Below are positions 24,261 to 38,200 of a stretch of DNA of 64,000 nt, piece after piece. The position numbers were made by a program, and so were the translations under genes. A model generated the notes under the pieces. The model saw only the letters and a program-made list of their open reading frames with translations. It ran no database searches and was not told the origin of the DNA. How positions within the stretch are numbered: position 1 is the first letter of the stretch; each line of letters starts with the position of its first letter. This stretch comes from Erythrocercus mccallii (taxonomy: Eukaryota; Chordata; Aves; Passeriformes; Dicruridae). The stretch lies in contig VZRG01000181.1 of assembly GCA_013397435.1 (NCBI GenBank), positions 636,553-700,552 on the forward strand, written 5' to 3'.

Positions 24261-27200
24261 GCAGGTCCACAGCATTCCTACTAAAACTACTCAGGTCATT
24301 TCCTTTTCTCTCTTGAAGCTCAGTCTCTTGAATAAGTAATGGACAAGAGAAAGATGCAGAAGGAGAGTGTCCTGACTCTAACACTAAACAATCCTAAAGC
24401 TCTTTTAAATAATGCTGAAGTCAGGACTAAACCCCACCAGCTAGGGGACAGGGTAAAAGAGACATACACCCATGTTTCTCCTCTTCAGCTACACTGGCAG
24501 GGCTCCTCAGCAGAGGATGACAACCTTTCTGACCCTGTGAACTGTGCAATGGAAACATTACATGGCCAAAAGCCACAAGCCTCAGGCCACATCCTTCAGA
24601 GGCTGTGAGAAGGAAGAGTCAAAGGAGCAGATTGCAAGCAGGGCCTGGGGATGTCCAGTGCCCACCTTGTCCTTGCAGGTGTTTTACCACTGACCAGACC
24701 AATGATGTTTCGTCGACTGTTTAAAATCTCACTGTAGTAGCCTGGCTTTATCCTTCTGGCTTTGAAAACTGAAAATATTGACTTTAAACTTTGTTGTGGG
24801 TGGTGCCAGTTAGAAGCAAATTCACAGCACAAATCAAATCCAAAGCCAGTGTTTGTTTTATCCCCCACAGACATCCATGAGGGCCACAAGGGAAATAAGC
24901 AAAGTTGAAATACAGGATAGTAATTCTATCTGCAAGCGGTACACAGTGAAACCTCCACCCCCAGCCCCTGTAGCACACAAACACACACCTACTTCTCTAC
25001 CAAAATAAGTACAGACTGATACAGAACTCATATCTGATGATGGGCAGGATATATTGTAATAGGCATCTGCTGGACCGTAGTGTGGAAGAAGCCCAAAAAG
25101 ATGCTTCTCATTATGAAGAGACCCAAATGAATCTTCAAAAGTGACCAGTCTTTTAAGGTCACTGACAGTAAACAGCATATTCACAGCTGTGAAGTTTCAG
25201 TTCTTGTTTAGATGAAAACAGTGGAAATTGTGCAATTCCATTATTTGAGGCATAAGGTCTTCTCCCCTATGCATCTGGACATACATGGCTATGTGAAATG
25301 CTACGTGAAAAGCCTTTTTTTTAAACTTATATATTTTGTTGTTCTCTTTCACTCAGGTAAATGTGTAGCCCTTTTAAATGTACAGGAACATCTGAAAACT
25401 TGACTTCAAAAAGCCTAAGGAAAAGGATTTTTTCTTAATTGCAAAACAAAGTCTATGATTTTTAAGCTAGTCTTGGCATTTTGCATAAAGACAGGTAGAT
25501 CAACACACTACGTACTTAAGTTCTTGCACAGACAATATGCTTTGTACCCCATTGTTTCTTTAAGGCAAAGATTAGAAAGCAGTATTAGAAATCAGACAAA
25601 AAAATGTCACCCAAACTTGTCTAAGAACTACTTTTAAAGAAAACTCCACTGTCCTTTACCTGCAGAACTTTCCCTAAAGTATTGCACTCATCCTTTAGCA
25701 TGTCCTCAAGCTGCTTTTGCCTCTCAGTGGCAATAAGTGCTTTCATACTTTTGCCTTAATGTAGTGTGACTCTCCTTACTGCATCATCAATTCTGCCTAA
25801 TAAAATGGCACCTCAATTAACAGAGGTTAGAATCTGGCTTACAAACGTCTGCCTTTATTTCAGCTTTTCACAACAGGCTTTGTGCACTCTCGTGTGCCGC
25901 TGCTTACCTGAGGAAAGCCACTGGGATGAGCTCCCTGTCAGTCTCAGCCAGCAGCAAAGCTGTCAAACAAGGCAGCATCTACGTGGGTGAGACTCCTCAA
26001 AGCATGGGCAGACAGCAAGTTTCCATGGATTTCATTGTGGCTTTATGTCATCGTGTCACTCCACAGCGTAAAGAGAAAGGGCTCAGCAGATTAATGAAGG
26101 ACAGGTGCTGATACCCTGTACTTTGCAACAGTGAAGCTCACTCCATGCCCTCACTTAATTTCAGCTGAGTACAGGTATTACTGACAGCATTTTTTAAAAT
26201 CCCCTCTGAGAATATACCCTGATGAGATAATGGATTGTAATTTCACAGGATAAGATCAAGTAACCACATTATTGGAAGCTGATCAGCCACTAAGTAAGGA
26301 TAATGAAAAGAAATACAGTAAGGCAAAGCCATTTTTCACAAATGGTAACACTACAGAACTGGCAAATCCATATTCTTACAGCTGAGATAGGTGCATCTTT
26401 CATTTGGGCAAAACTATTACCTGCAAGATGAAGTTTGAGTCACTTGGAGTAATTTCAGGGAAAAGAAATGTTGTTCAAATATGCATTTTTTCATTGACAC
26501 TGAAGCAGTCAAAAATATTTACTTATTTGGATGAAGAGATTTTGATAATTTCTGACCAGTAGGAGGGAAAAACAGCCTTGACTAGAACACCTACAGATTT
26601 CTAAAGAAGCTAACATTAACATATTCAAAAGCTCTTTTTTGCTAATGTAGAATGTATAAAATCCTGAAAGCTCAGTAATTGTCACAAAATATAATCATGG
26701 TCTTTCAGACAGTTCTATCCAGAGATACGTTTAAAAGTTTATAATGACAAAAAGAAACCTAACTCCAATTTACAATCCTTCTTTATTGTCTGAAGTTCTT
26801 AGGGTGATTGGTCTTTCATTGCTTTTGAAATGTTACATGGTATTTCTTCTCATACAAGAAGCCAAACTCTTCTCAGTCTTTTTCATTTCAGGGCTTCATT
26901 AATTAGGTTTCTGAAACATCTGTCAGCATAACCTCCTTCTTTCACAAACTTTCAAGTTTCCATTTATTATAAGTTCCCATTTATTATAACATTTTTAATA
27001 CTCAGTCTCAGTCCTTGAACTAAATTATTAGTCTTTTCTTACAATCATTTTGTGACTAAAAAATACTCTTGTGACATTTTCTTTCAAAGCGGAATGATTT
27101 TGAGAAACGGTAGAATTACTAGAAACTTGGAATTAGACAAGTAAACAAAAAAGACCTTATTTATTTCATTAGAGCTGTTGTTTAGTGCTAGGTGTTTTCA

Positions 27201-29218
27201 AACTTGAAATGTTTGAAAAATGTTTCTATGAAGCCAAATTTAGGGGGAAAATAAAAGCAAGCATGCTCATCAGAACAAAATACTATTTTTTTTCTTTAAT
27301 TCTTTCTCTTGTTAAGGCTCTTCTGCCCCCAGACTACTACCATTCCCAGTAGCAATCCTGATAAAAAAGTGGCCCTGCCCCAAATTGAGTATTGTGCTAG
27401 TGCCTTCTGTTTTTACTGTTATTTCTGACAAGCCTGCATCAGAGCCATGCTCTCCTCACTAGGGGTGTTCAAACACTGTAGGAAATCTATCTTATTTAAG
27501 GCACTGCAAGAAACTGCATTCCTTGTTTACACTTCAGAGGCAGAAAGAAGTTTCACCTATGGACAGCTCACTTTTCTGCAGGGGCTGGGATCTGAGGTGT
27601 GATCCAGCAGGGGAAGCAGTGCTGAGCTGGGCAGTTCTGCTGGCAGCAGGTTCAGGTGGAAATGTCACTGACTTACTGTCACAAACTGAGCAGGTTCATG
27701 TGCTCAGGATTACCAACTCATCAAACCTGCTACCCTCACAGTACCTGGAGCCACCACCACGTGCCCTGAAATAAAATCTGCCTTTCACCAGGAAACCATG
27801 GGATGCTGACAGAACCACAGAAAGTTGTGGCTCCCTGGGGAGCCCAGTAGCACAACAATGTGTGTCATGCTGACCCAGGAGAGCTGGCTCTCTCACAAGC
27901 CAGTTTTGCTCATGCCTAAACATGATAGCTGCCCACAGACATAATGAACCTCAGTACAACATCAGGGCACCCTCCCATGCACGAGAGGATGGAGCCCATG
28001 TGAGCTCAAGGCCTCCCCTCTCTTCCATTGTTGACTACCAGAAAGAAATACAGAGACAAGAGTGCTTTTCATCTCTGTAATGGTATTATTACGACCACAC
28101 AGCAACTTGGAACAAGCTGAAAGAACAGAATGTTAAGCTTGGGTTCCAAGGAAAATGGTACTGTTAGCTCCAGAAATGCTTCTGTGGCTTCTTGTGAAAC
28201 ACCTGCACTCCTAGTGAATAAAGCATTTTCCACCTGACTCGTTTTTGCTGGCATACCCCAGTTTATCCATGCTTTGTTTTATCACATCAACATTGGCATG
28301 AAGCATTTTAACATAAAAAAAATGCTCTTCTGTCCAGCACAGTTGGCCGGGAAGAATGCACTGATTTGTGTGAGGTTTGAATGTACAGGTTTCACTTGTC
28401 TTGTAGCAGATCAAAAGCAGAGAAGCTTGATGCAGCTTATATTAGTTAGCATGTGACAACTCAGTGGTAAGGAGTTTGGCTCCAGAGGCAAGCAAAGCCA
28501 AAGCAAAAGATTGCTATAGTGGACTCTAAAACCTTGCCACAACCGATAGGTGAGCTTGGGCTGCCAACAGGCAGCACTTGTTGCTTGGCACATGAGGACA
28601 ACAGCTCATCACTCAACACCTCTGGAGTGTGAGCTCCTGTTTAACAGCTCTCAGTCAGGAATGACTGGGACCAGCTTGCAAACAATGTCGACAACCACCA
28701 TGTGGTTACATCCAGCTGTCAAAATTATCTTTGTTTTAAAAAAGGCAAAAAAAAAAAAAAGCTGATGCTGTTCCTAGACTGACAACTGTCTCCGTAAGGC
28801 ATTCCTGCAATTTCCATAGTCATCTTGGGGGCAAGGTCATAGAGATAGATGTGACAAGGAGAGCCCTGACATTGAACAGTCTGGGAAGCAACACCAGAGG
28901 ATTATAGGTAAGATATCAGCATGCTTCACCACGAGACGAGTTCCTGTAGCAGAAAGCAACTCAGTTCCCCAGACAGCTTCAAAAATGCTGTAAAGTAAAG
29001 CCCCTGGTTAGAAACAATGCCCTCTCCTTATATCCAGTACAACAAAAGGCTGAAGGTGCAGTTCATATACAAAGGGTAAAAATGAAAGAAGATTGTGTCA
29101 CATCTGCAATTTTCCAGGGCTAGAAGTAAAATGGTGGGAAGGGAATATCCACGGCTGCCTAGTGGGACTTGATGCAGGTAATTTTAAGTACAACAGTCTG
29201 ATGAGATACACAAATTCT

Positions 29219-29256
29219 TCTCCGTTTGTTTTTCTTTGTTTGTTTTTGTTTTTTTG
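29219..29256 (+). repeat. T-rich low-complexity (GTTT-like) tract
   Basis: Runs of T interrupted by single G or C (GTTTGTTTTTCTTTGTTTG...). Simple sequence without further structure. Confidence 0.7.
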
Positions 29257-32200
29257 CATTAATAAACACCCTGGCTTAGCTGTGCTATCTTCCAGCAGGA
29301 GGCTGGAGTATGCCTGCCTTTGAAAGGACAGGGGGGTGAGCTGACCAGGGTCACAGGCTGTGCGTGTGTGACAGCCACACTGTGCCTTCACAGTGTCCCT
29401 CTTCTCCCTCTGCAGAGCTGTAGACAACTGTGGCCATCACTGCCACGTGAAAGACACTGCTCCAGATGCTTTCTGATGCAACTTTGCCCTGAAACCAAAC
29501 CACATACAAGCAGCAGAGATGCTGTGCCTGAGTCCATCCAGTTTAAAGGTTTTTGTGCCTGAGCTCTTGGTGATATGTCAGCCCCAGGAACAACGGGCTG
29601 TGCCTGCAAGTTCTTTTCATATGAGGAACCTGCTTTGCTGTTGCTGCTGTTAATTCAGAGGATTTGGGAGTGTCATTTAAAAAAAAAAAACCCTGATTTT
29701 GCATGCAAAAGCACAACAGCCAAGAACAGACAAGGAAAGAAACTTTTAAAAATACTTGATCACGGTATTTGTAGGTTTAGGTATTAAAGTCTCAGATTTC
29801 TAACTGAACATTTGAGTTCATAGCATTTAGAGCAAAGCTGACTGACCACTGGAGTCAGCTTGTTGTAGGCAAGCTAAGCACAGGACACTACCTACCCAGA
29901 GAAAACCACAAACTCCACCTCGAAATATTTCCTTCAGAGTGCTCCCTTAGCAGACTAATACCCATTTCAACTTAATTACTTGATTCTTCATCAAGAACAA
30001 AAACACAGCTTTAATGAACAGGGCCAAAAAAAAAAAAAATTACTTTCTCTTGATGTTACTCCCAGAAAATATTTCTGTTTTCAGTTAGCTGTAGCTCTCA
30101 AGGGTGAAGGAGACTCTGTCAGAACAGGAACATGGCAGCCTTCTATCTTTTCTTTCCACAGCTTACCACGAGGCAAGGATAAAATAACTTCTACTTCTTC
30201 TTCTCTTATCATTTTTGTAATTATATGCTAACTACCACAGCACGCTGTTTTAAAACACTCCTAAACAGAGAGGGGTTTTTAAGAACAGCAGAGGCCCCAG
30301 GAATGCTACAGACAGAGCCCGGCAGGTGCCCCCTTGCAGGTGATGCACAGGCTGGAGTCATCGTCATTGGCACACTCGGATTGGGAGACAGGCTGAGCTC
30401 CTCAGGCCCCCACCTCGAGCTAGCACTGCTGAGATGGAGAGAAAGAAATAGTCAGACATCTTCACTTAAAAGTTGTTTTTTAATAATATTCTGTGTGTTG
30501 CTAAAGGGCGAGTTCTGAGCCAAAAGGTAACGGTTTCCTACTTGATGCCCTTTGGACTTTGAGAAACGAGCATTTCAGGATCAGTAGTTTCTCTCATGAA
30601 TATACTTTTCCAGCTCTCTCTTGCAAAATGCAACTCAGAAGGCAAAATGTTCACCAGCAGCATGTGCCTCATTTTCAATAGCTCTGTCAGCTTTGTCTCA
30701 GAGAAGCTGAAGCATGGTTTACATCTTTCCCTCCTGAAATCCAGCAACTGATGGAAACAATGCAGGACAATATAAAAGTGCCAGTGAAGCATCTGTAACT
30801 ACTTAAAAACGACAGAACAGGCAGGAAGTCATTAGTAAGACTACTGAAACCCACAAATTAAATTATATATTTCTCCCCTGAGGAAAATGGGAAGTTGAGC
30901 ATCACAAACTATTCCAGAGGAAAAGACCATCTGGGCAGAATTTTGAAAATCACAGCAAGTGCATTAGCATGGACTGGGCGTTTGGCCAGAGAGAATTTAC
31001 CAAAAAACTGAAGGCCTCAGGGGGCTCAGTGGACAGGGACCTGTAGGCTGAGCTCTGAAACAACACAAACTGAGATGAAACTCTTTGCAGCAACCAGAAG
31101 AGACTTTGTTTTGCTTGAATAACACCAAAACATTTGTGTCCTTGATTAAAAGTAACTGAATGAAGCACTTAAAAAATGAAATATTGTGAAACCTAAAAGA
31201 GGTACTAAAATTTTATGGGATAAAAGGTTTAAAGAGTTTTCAGTTTATCTCATTCAGATTATTTTGGCCTATAAATTAATAAAATACACCTATTTACACC
31301 ATCCAGTACAGGAAACTGCATTTTATGCCTTTCCTACATACACACTGAACAGAAGGTAAATCAAGGCACCTGAATCAAGCCTGAGAAATAAAACCCTTTC
31401 CTCTTCCATGGAATTGCACACCTAAGATTGGGCTCTTTGAATATCCTTCTAGATGCCCACCACCAGAAACTTGCAAGGAACAGCAGCTCTGTTTTCTGCT
31501 CTGCTTTAGTCACTGGATGGCTGAAATCCTGGGACTGGCAGATATCTCAGGAGAGGTAGGCAAGGATCCCCCCAGGCTGAACATAATCAGAAACTGCACC
31601 TTAGATTTCAGCTACAAAAAGCCTTCCTGTAGCTCAGGATTCCCGTTAGACTGAAGTTACTACTCCATTCTCAGAGCAGTGCACATGAACACCTCCTGCC
31701 AGAAAGGGAAGGACAAGGCCACCATTCCAACATCAACACTTGCAGGCAAGCTTTTTTTATTATGGAAATACCTGCACAAATCTGTTAGCCCCAGCACATT
31801 TATTGACATTCCTTAGGGAGTAACCAAGATCAAGATCTAGGCTTTCACTTTCCCTAGACAGTACAATTAACAGCAGATACAAATGTAAAATGACAGCCTA
31901 CTTTGAGAACTGATTTTTAAAGATGGATATTTATAATTTTTCTGCAGAGTAAATGACTAGTTAAGTTTAATTCATATTTATTAAGGTCTATGGAAGTTTC
32001 TATATGAGAGACAAATACAATTATCTTTACTATGGGAATAAATGCATAATGAAATCCTGGCTTTCCCTTGTTAAAATAATATACTTCACAATAAGTATAG
32101 ATTTTGGCAAAGCAATGTTCCCCTGCCACACAGCACATGTTTAATGAAGTTACTCCTCAGCTGTTACTGAACTGAGCCAAAATGAGATAAGCTGAGTTCG

Positions 32201-35200
32201 TAAGCACTCCTAGTCCATTAAATTGGAAACCTCCACTATAGAAAAATGCTTTACAGTTTCAATCTAAAAACTATGTCAGCTTATTGAAAAGACAATCATT
32301 CTATCTTCTTTCAAAGTAATTAGACCAGAAAGTAATCACAAAAGGGAGTTAAGTATTTGTGGTCAGATTTCCCATCAGGACCACTTGGACCAGCTGTATT
32401 CATACAACCTCATATATTTCCCTTTGCCTTGTCACATCCTGGCCAGCAGCAGCTCTGGCACAGGTATACTGAAACAATGCCAATGGCACTTGAATGCCCT
32501 GCAATTAATATGCAAGGTTCTAATTTACATATTTTAAAAATTACACTCTAGGAAGGTAATGAAAAGCCATTTTCTTAACAAAACAAACTATTTTCTCTGG
32601 TCTGAACAAATTATCCTATTATTACACAGCCCACATGAACACAGATGGGAAGATTTTTTGGTTTCATTAAAAAACCCCAGTACTTTTTTGCATGGAAGAC
32701 CATGTCACTGGAATAGTATGAGCTGCAAAGTGGCACTTTAATAGTCAATAAAGACAGCAAAAAAGACACTGCTTGCTACCTCACAGCTAGCAGGCTTTCA
32801 AATTATGGAATTCATCTGTCACACTCCACTTAGCATAACTGTATCACTTCACCAAGTAATGCCACCATAAGATAGTTATTTTAATAGTAAACAGGTAAAT
32901 GAATAGTGTAAAGAGTAATAGAACGGGGAGGAAAAAAGACCAGAGAATTAAGTTAAGACTTTTTTCTTTTTCTCTGACAATGTAGAGTGAAGATTCCCCT
33001 TTGGCTCACTTTAAAAGGGAAGGAATGTAAAAAAGGAGAGAGAAAGAGACGTATTTAACAAGGTAATTTAATACAGGAGAAATCTTCAAGCTTGTTTCAG
33101 GGACCCATCTGTAGTGGTGCTTGCAAGGTGCTTCCGAAGCATAAACAGAATTTACTGTATCCGTTTACATAAAGCAAACGATGGTCCAAACCTAAGAGTG
33201 GCTCGAGACTCATCCCTAAAAATTCAAAGCCTTCATCTTTTCAGTCTTTGTTCTCCACATCAGCTGCTCTGCCAAGTAGTTCTCAAGGTTCTTGAGCAGG
33301 CTGACTGTGCCACTGTGCCCACAGAGCCTCCTGAGTGGGCAAAATGCTCAAGTCTGCTCCACCACGGCGACTGGGGACCTGTGGAAACGCGGGCTGCCCT
33401 TCATCCCCAGCTCACATTTTTTAGCACAGCTGAAGCTGTCAGGAGATTTTAGTAGCCGCTGAGTTTTGCTGCAACATGTTATTTCCCGCAGTTCCTCCGA
33501 TTCCAGCACGAGCTTGGGCTCAAGAGGCAGCACAAAACACAGCAGCATCCTGGAAGCTCAGGGCTGTAACATTTCATGTTTTGTTTTTAAGCTGTCTTCG
33601 ACTGCTCCTTTGGGTCACTGCTCCCACACTGTGCACAGCAGGGAGACTGGGGGCAGAAAGGGGAACAAGGAAAGAAGAGCTTTTGCACACAGGGCATGTT
33701 TTCTAATGCAAAGCCCCAGCAGCCTCTGATACCTGCAGCCCCCTTATAAATTGCTGCTGCATACATACTGTCACATTTATTAACCACCTCACCGAAAAGA
33801 ATCCTGTGTCTACTTCCAGTCTTCCCATTCTTTTTCATAAAATATAGTGTACCAATTGCACAAGAGATTATCTGAATTTTGCAAGGATCTATTGTTCATT
33901 ATTTACTGGAAGACGATAGCGTACATTCAGGGAATATAAAAATGTTTTATTCACTATCTTCAGCTGACTCTTATTTTTCCTCTACCACAGTAATAGTGTT
34001 AATACATTTGTACACATTCTCAATGTAGCATGTCACATTCCACCTGCAGATATATCTTTTTGTCTTTGAAATATCTATGAACTGCATTAAATAATCGCTG
34101 TAAGCCATCTTCTGTTGATAACTTTATCATTTTACTGCCCTGAATTATTCATACAAAGCCAACACCATATTGCTATATTAATACAGGGAAGCAATTAAGG
34201 TGGAATGCATGGTTTCAAGAAAATGGAAACCCCTCTATTCTGTTGCCCAGAGCAGATTGTTTCTACCTTTTACTTAGGTCAGTGTCAGAAAACATCAGGT
34301 GCTTGCAAAGCTATTTGGGTGTATGTGTGTGTGGAGGGGATGGTTGTTTAGTAGTGTTACCAGTTGCATGGAGGAATAAAGACAGGTTTCCTCTTAGCCC
34401 CAGTGCCTGGCTCCGACAGACCACTTGTCATCAACACACATATAAAGAAGCTGAGTGCAATTTTTTTCCCCTGGACACAGCTGGAGAAAGAGAGGCGTGG
34501 CAGAGTCTGCCTCCAATTATACTCACAGCTGCTGCCTGCTGCAAGGCACCAACAGTTCCCAAATGCTGGCTCAGCACACAAGCTGGTCTGCCACACAACC
34601 ACACCAGCAAACAAAAGCCCATCCCTGCAGCTGGATGTGGCTGGTTTTAAAAATGCAGTAACTGGTTTCAGGTGCCTTAAGACCTGTGTATTGCTTTCAT
34701 GTACCTGTGAAAGCCACTGACCCCTTAACACCAGCCTGGAAATTAAAGTCTACATTATGACTTACTTCATGGAAGAATCTCAGTCCATCTGAGCACCAAT
34801 CCTCTATCTGTTTGAAACTTGATTTCCTTCACAGAACTCTCCTTATATGAGATAAGACTATCCAATAATTGTTGGGGTTTGTTTTTTTCCTTTTAACAAC
34901 TCCTGGAACACTGAATAAAGCCCTCTCCAATCTAAAATACATATCAAATTCATAGATGTAGCTGATTTAATGAAACCAGCTGGGAAATTTGTATAGACCA
35001 CCGGTAGAGTTTTTGTGTTTAGACCAGATTTAATGCAAACATGCCAGAACAGAAAACAGGAGCTGTCCCCACACAATCTCCCATAGCTGTCATTATGTCC
35101 TAGAACAGCTAGCCTGTGAAAAAAATTTATTCTGAATGGTACTGACGGGAAAGGGAAACACGCCACAGTGAGACATCTCCCCAAAGCTCCCTGTTCATCA

Positions 35201-35243
35201 TGAAAAGATTTTGCTATGAGAAAGTACAAATACCATTCAACAT

Positions 35244-35258
35244 NNNNNNNNNNNNNNN
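35244..35258. other. Assembly gap (15 N)
   Basis: Fifteen N bases between ...TTCAACAT and TATATATTTG. The true distance and content are unknown, and a repeat or AT-rich stretch may have been lost here. Confidence 0.99.
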
Positions 35259-38200
35259 TATATATTTGAGGGGTTTTTACTAGTCCCAGTAATGAGTTAT
35301 TCTTTCCTAGAAAGCACCAAAGAAGTCAATGAAACATTTTTTCACTCACAGTTCACTCCCTCTATTTAGGATAATAATTGTGAAACACAATAGGAAAAAA
35401 AAATTAAGCAAAAATAGGAACAGGTTTCAAATTCTGAGGGGAAAACAAACAAAAACAAAACAACAAAGAAAAAAGTCCCTCTCCTTTGAACATCTGAACT
35501 GGTTAAAAAAGGGATAAAGAAATTCTTCCTGCTTTGCTGCTATCCCTCACATCAGCAACTGTGCCTTTTCACAGGGACCACAAAACAAACTGGGACTGCA
35601 CAGTCACGAAAAAATACCCAAACCTGCAGCTATTAATATGGAAAATGAGGTGAAACCTTTTCCCTCTGCCTAGTGCTGTGCAGCACACAGATGAAACCAC
35701 AGACCAACATGAATAGAAAAATGGCGAGGCTGAGCCTCCGTCCAGCATGTCCTTGAGGTCTACAAGACATCTCCAGCCTCTCTGGAAATCCTGCCCTCTT
35801 AGCAGTGGAAAGTATTGGGCAGAGAGGAACCATCACTGTAAGCAACAATTAAGAAAGAAAAATAAACCCTGCTGCCTTTAGGTAGCTCTGTCCTCCTGCT
35901 AACATGTCCTTTCTTATCAACTGGAAACAGCCCTCATGGATGTAGAGTGCAGAAAAATCACCTCTAGGTTTGCAAGAAACCACTTTAGCTTTGATGGAAA
36001 GAAAAAAAACCCTCTGTCAAGTCACTTTCTCTGTCATTTGCACAATGAGACAATGGTCGAATAGGCACTATTTGCTTATTCACACTCAGCAACCCAGAGC
36101 ATAAAACAAACCAGGGAGCCGGCAGGATAGCTGAACATAACATGCTGCGTAATTTATTATACACAGCTCCCTAATGAGCTGTGAAATAAATTCAGATGTG
36201 GCTATTTTAGCAAATTCAGAATAATCTCTGTCTCTCAAATATCTGAGCTACTGATTCCCAGTTTGTTCAGAAAAGGAAATGTCACTCCCCTAGCCCATTG
36301 CTGCTGGTTTTAGTGCAAGGGGAGCAGCAACAATTCTGTGTCTCTTCTTTACAACACAGAGGTACCTGAATGCTCCAGGCAAACTCACGTTTTTCTCCTG
36401 TCTGGTACTGCACAGTCTCTTTGCACCACCCACACCTGCAGGAAGGACATTTTCTAAGAATTTTGAGACGGCTCAGAAAACATCTTAATCTTGGCAAGGA
36501 ATTTTGGCAAGGACTATCCTGGCTACTCTTCCACATAGTTATGATCACTTTTCTCCACTTAACCATAAAATCAGTTCTCTATTAAGCATCCCTTAGAATG
36601 AGATTTTGGGTTAGAGTTGTTTGTTTGGGTTATGGGTTTTCTTTTTCAAAAGAGAGAGGAGCAGATATACATTACAGGTAGCAAAAAATACAGTGGGTTT
36701 GTGCGTATGACCCTCAAACATACATGATGGCATGCAAAAGGTTAGATGCATACATTTGAGCCCAAGGCTGCACGCAACTATAAATTTACCACACTATAAA
36801 TTTCTCAACCTTCAATACATTTGCATTCTGTCACACCCAGTTTTAAGTCTCAGGCAAAGGTGATTTTCAGACTATTATATTTCATTAGCAAGAAGCTTTC
36901 TGGATACTCATTTACAATTTTCCCTTCCTTAATTAAGTCCAACTACTTCTAGTTACACCTTTGTGTGCTTCATTAAATCATTTAATTTCCTCCTTGGTAG
37001 TTAATAGCCTTCAGTTATTTGCAGACCGCTGGGCCCTGTTCTCACCCTTTAGGTTGGCTAGTAGCCAAAACTAAACTAGCCAGCTCAGATCCTCAGCTGG
37101 CATAAATCACTTCAGTACTTTTAATCTTTCTCATACTGTACAAGTTGTTCATTCCAAGTCAACGATCTGCTCATCAATTTTTTTCTCTTTCAGCTCTGAC
37201 CTCTCCCTACTGATAACACAATGCCCAGACTCAACACAACATTCAAGAAATGAGTGCAACAGGGTTCTTATGTAAAGGCAACCCAGATTGCCACTGGCTT
37301 TTTCGAAGCAGATTGCAAGCCAACATCTTAATTCTGCTCTGCTATCCAGATAGTAGACTCTGTCTCCTTCAGTATTTTCTTTCCATGCTGCATACATGTG
37401 GATGGTTCTGATAAAAATCATTGGGAAAAATACAATTTAATTAAACTCATCTCACTTCCATGTATAATTCTGTAGGGTTTCCCCACTCCAATGCTTTTGT
37501 CTGTCTTTTTGATTCACAGACTCTCAGGTCTGTTTATCTCATTCAGTAAAATGCAAACCCCAAACAAATCTCCTTGGAGCGTGCACCATTTAAGTGTTTG
37601 GGATTAGCTACCTCTGAAATGCAACGGCATAACCTATTCAAACCTGCTTACCAGGAGAGATGTAGGGGACACCTGTGATGCTTACAGATGTCTACAGTGC
37701 AGAAGTGAAGGAACAAAGCTAAAGTCCTCCAATCTGAATTATTATCTAGTAGTGCTAGAGCTGCTGTGCAAACTGAAAACTAGTCCTTGGCTATGCTGCT
37801 TGCAGCACACGTTATTCAAAGAATTGCAGGCCTGCCTGGGAGGAATTTTACTGCTTGCTACCGAAGGAACTATGCCTGCTGCATAATGCTGTCATGATGT
37901 GCAGAACTGATCTCTCTAATTGGATGTATTGTCCTCAGTAATTTCCCAGTGACTTCAGTTGAATAGCTGACAGAAGGAAATAGCTTCAGGCTTCTGTGTC
38001 TCTGAGGACTCAGCTTTCCTCACAGCCCAAGGCAGATGTTGCTGTTTCTGCCGCTCCAGGGACTGTGCTTCTGAGTTCTGCTTCTAAGCATAAATGCAGT
38101 CACACAGTCCAGAGCGTTCAGAGGTCATTTGGTGCCACGAAGCTCCTCAGAAACCACCTCACTAACAGGCTGCGGATGTGAAGCAAGACAAATGGGCGTG

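Noticed and set aside
34243..34731. Cluster of overlapping frames of 118-135 codons on both strands
   Set aside because: There are several mutually incompatible frames without homology, splice signals or codon bias.
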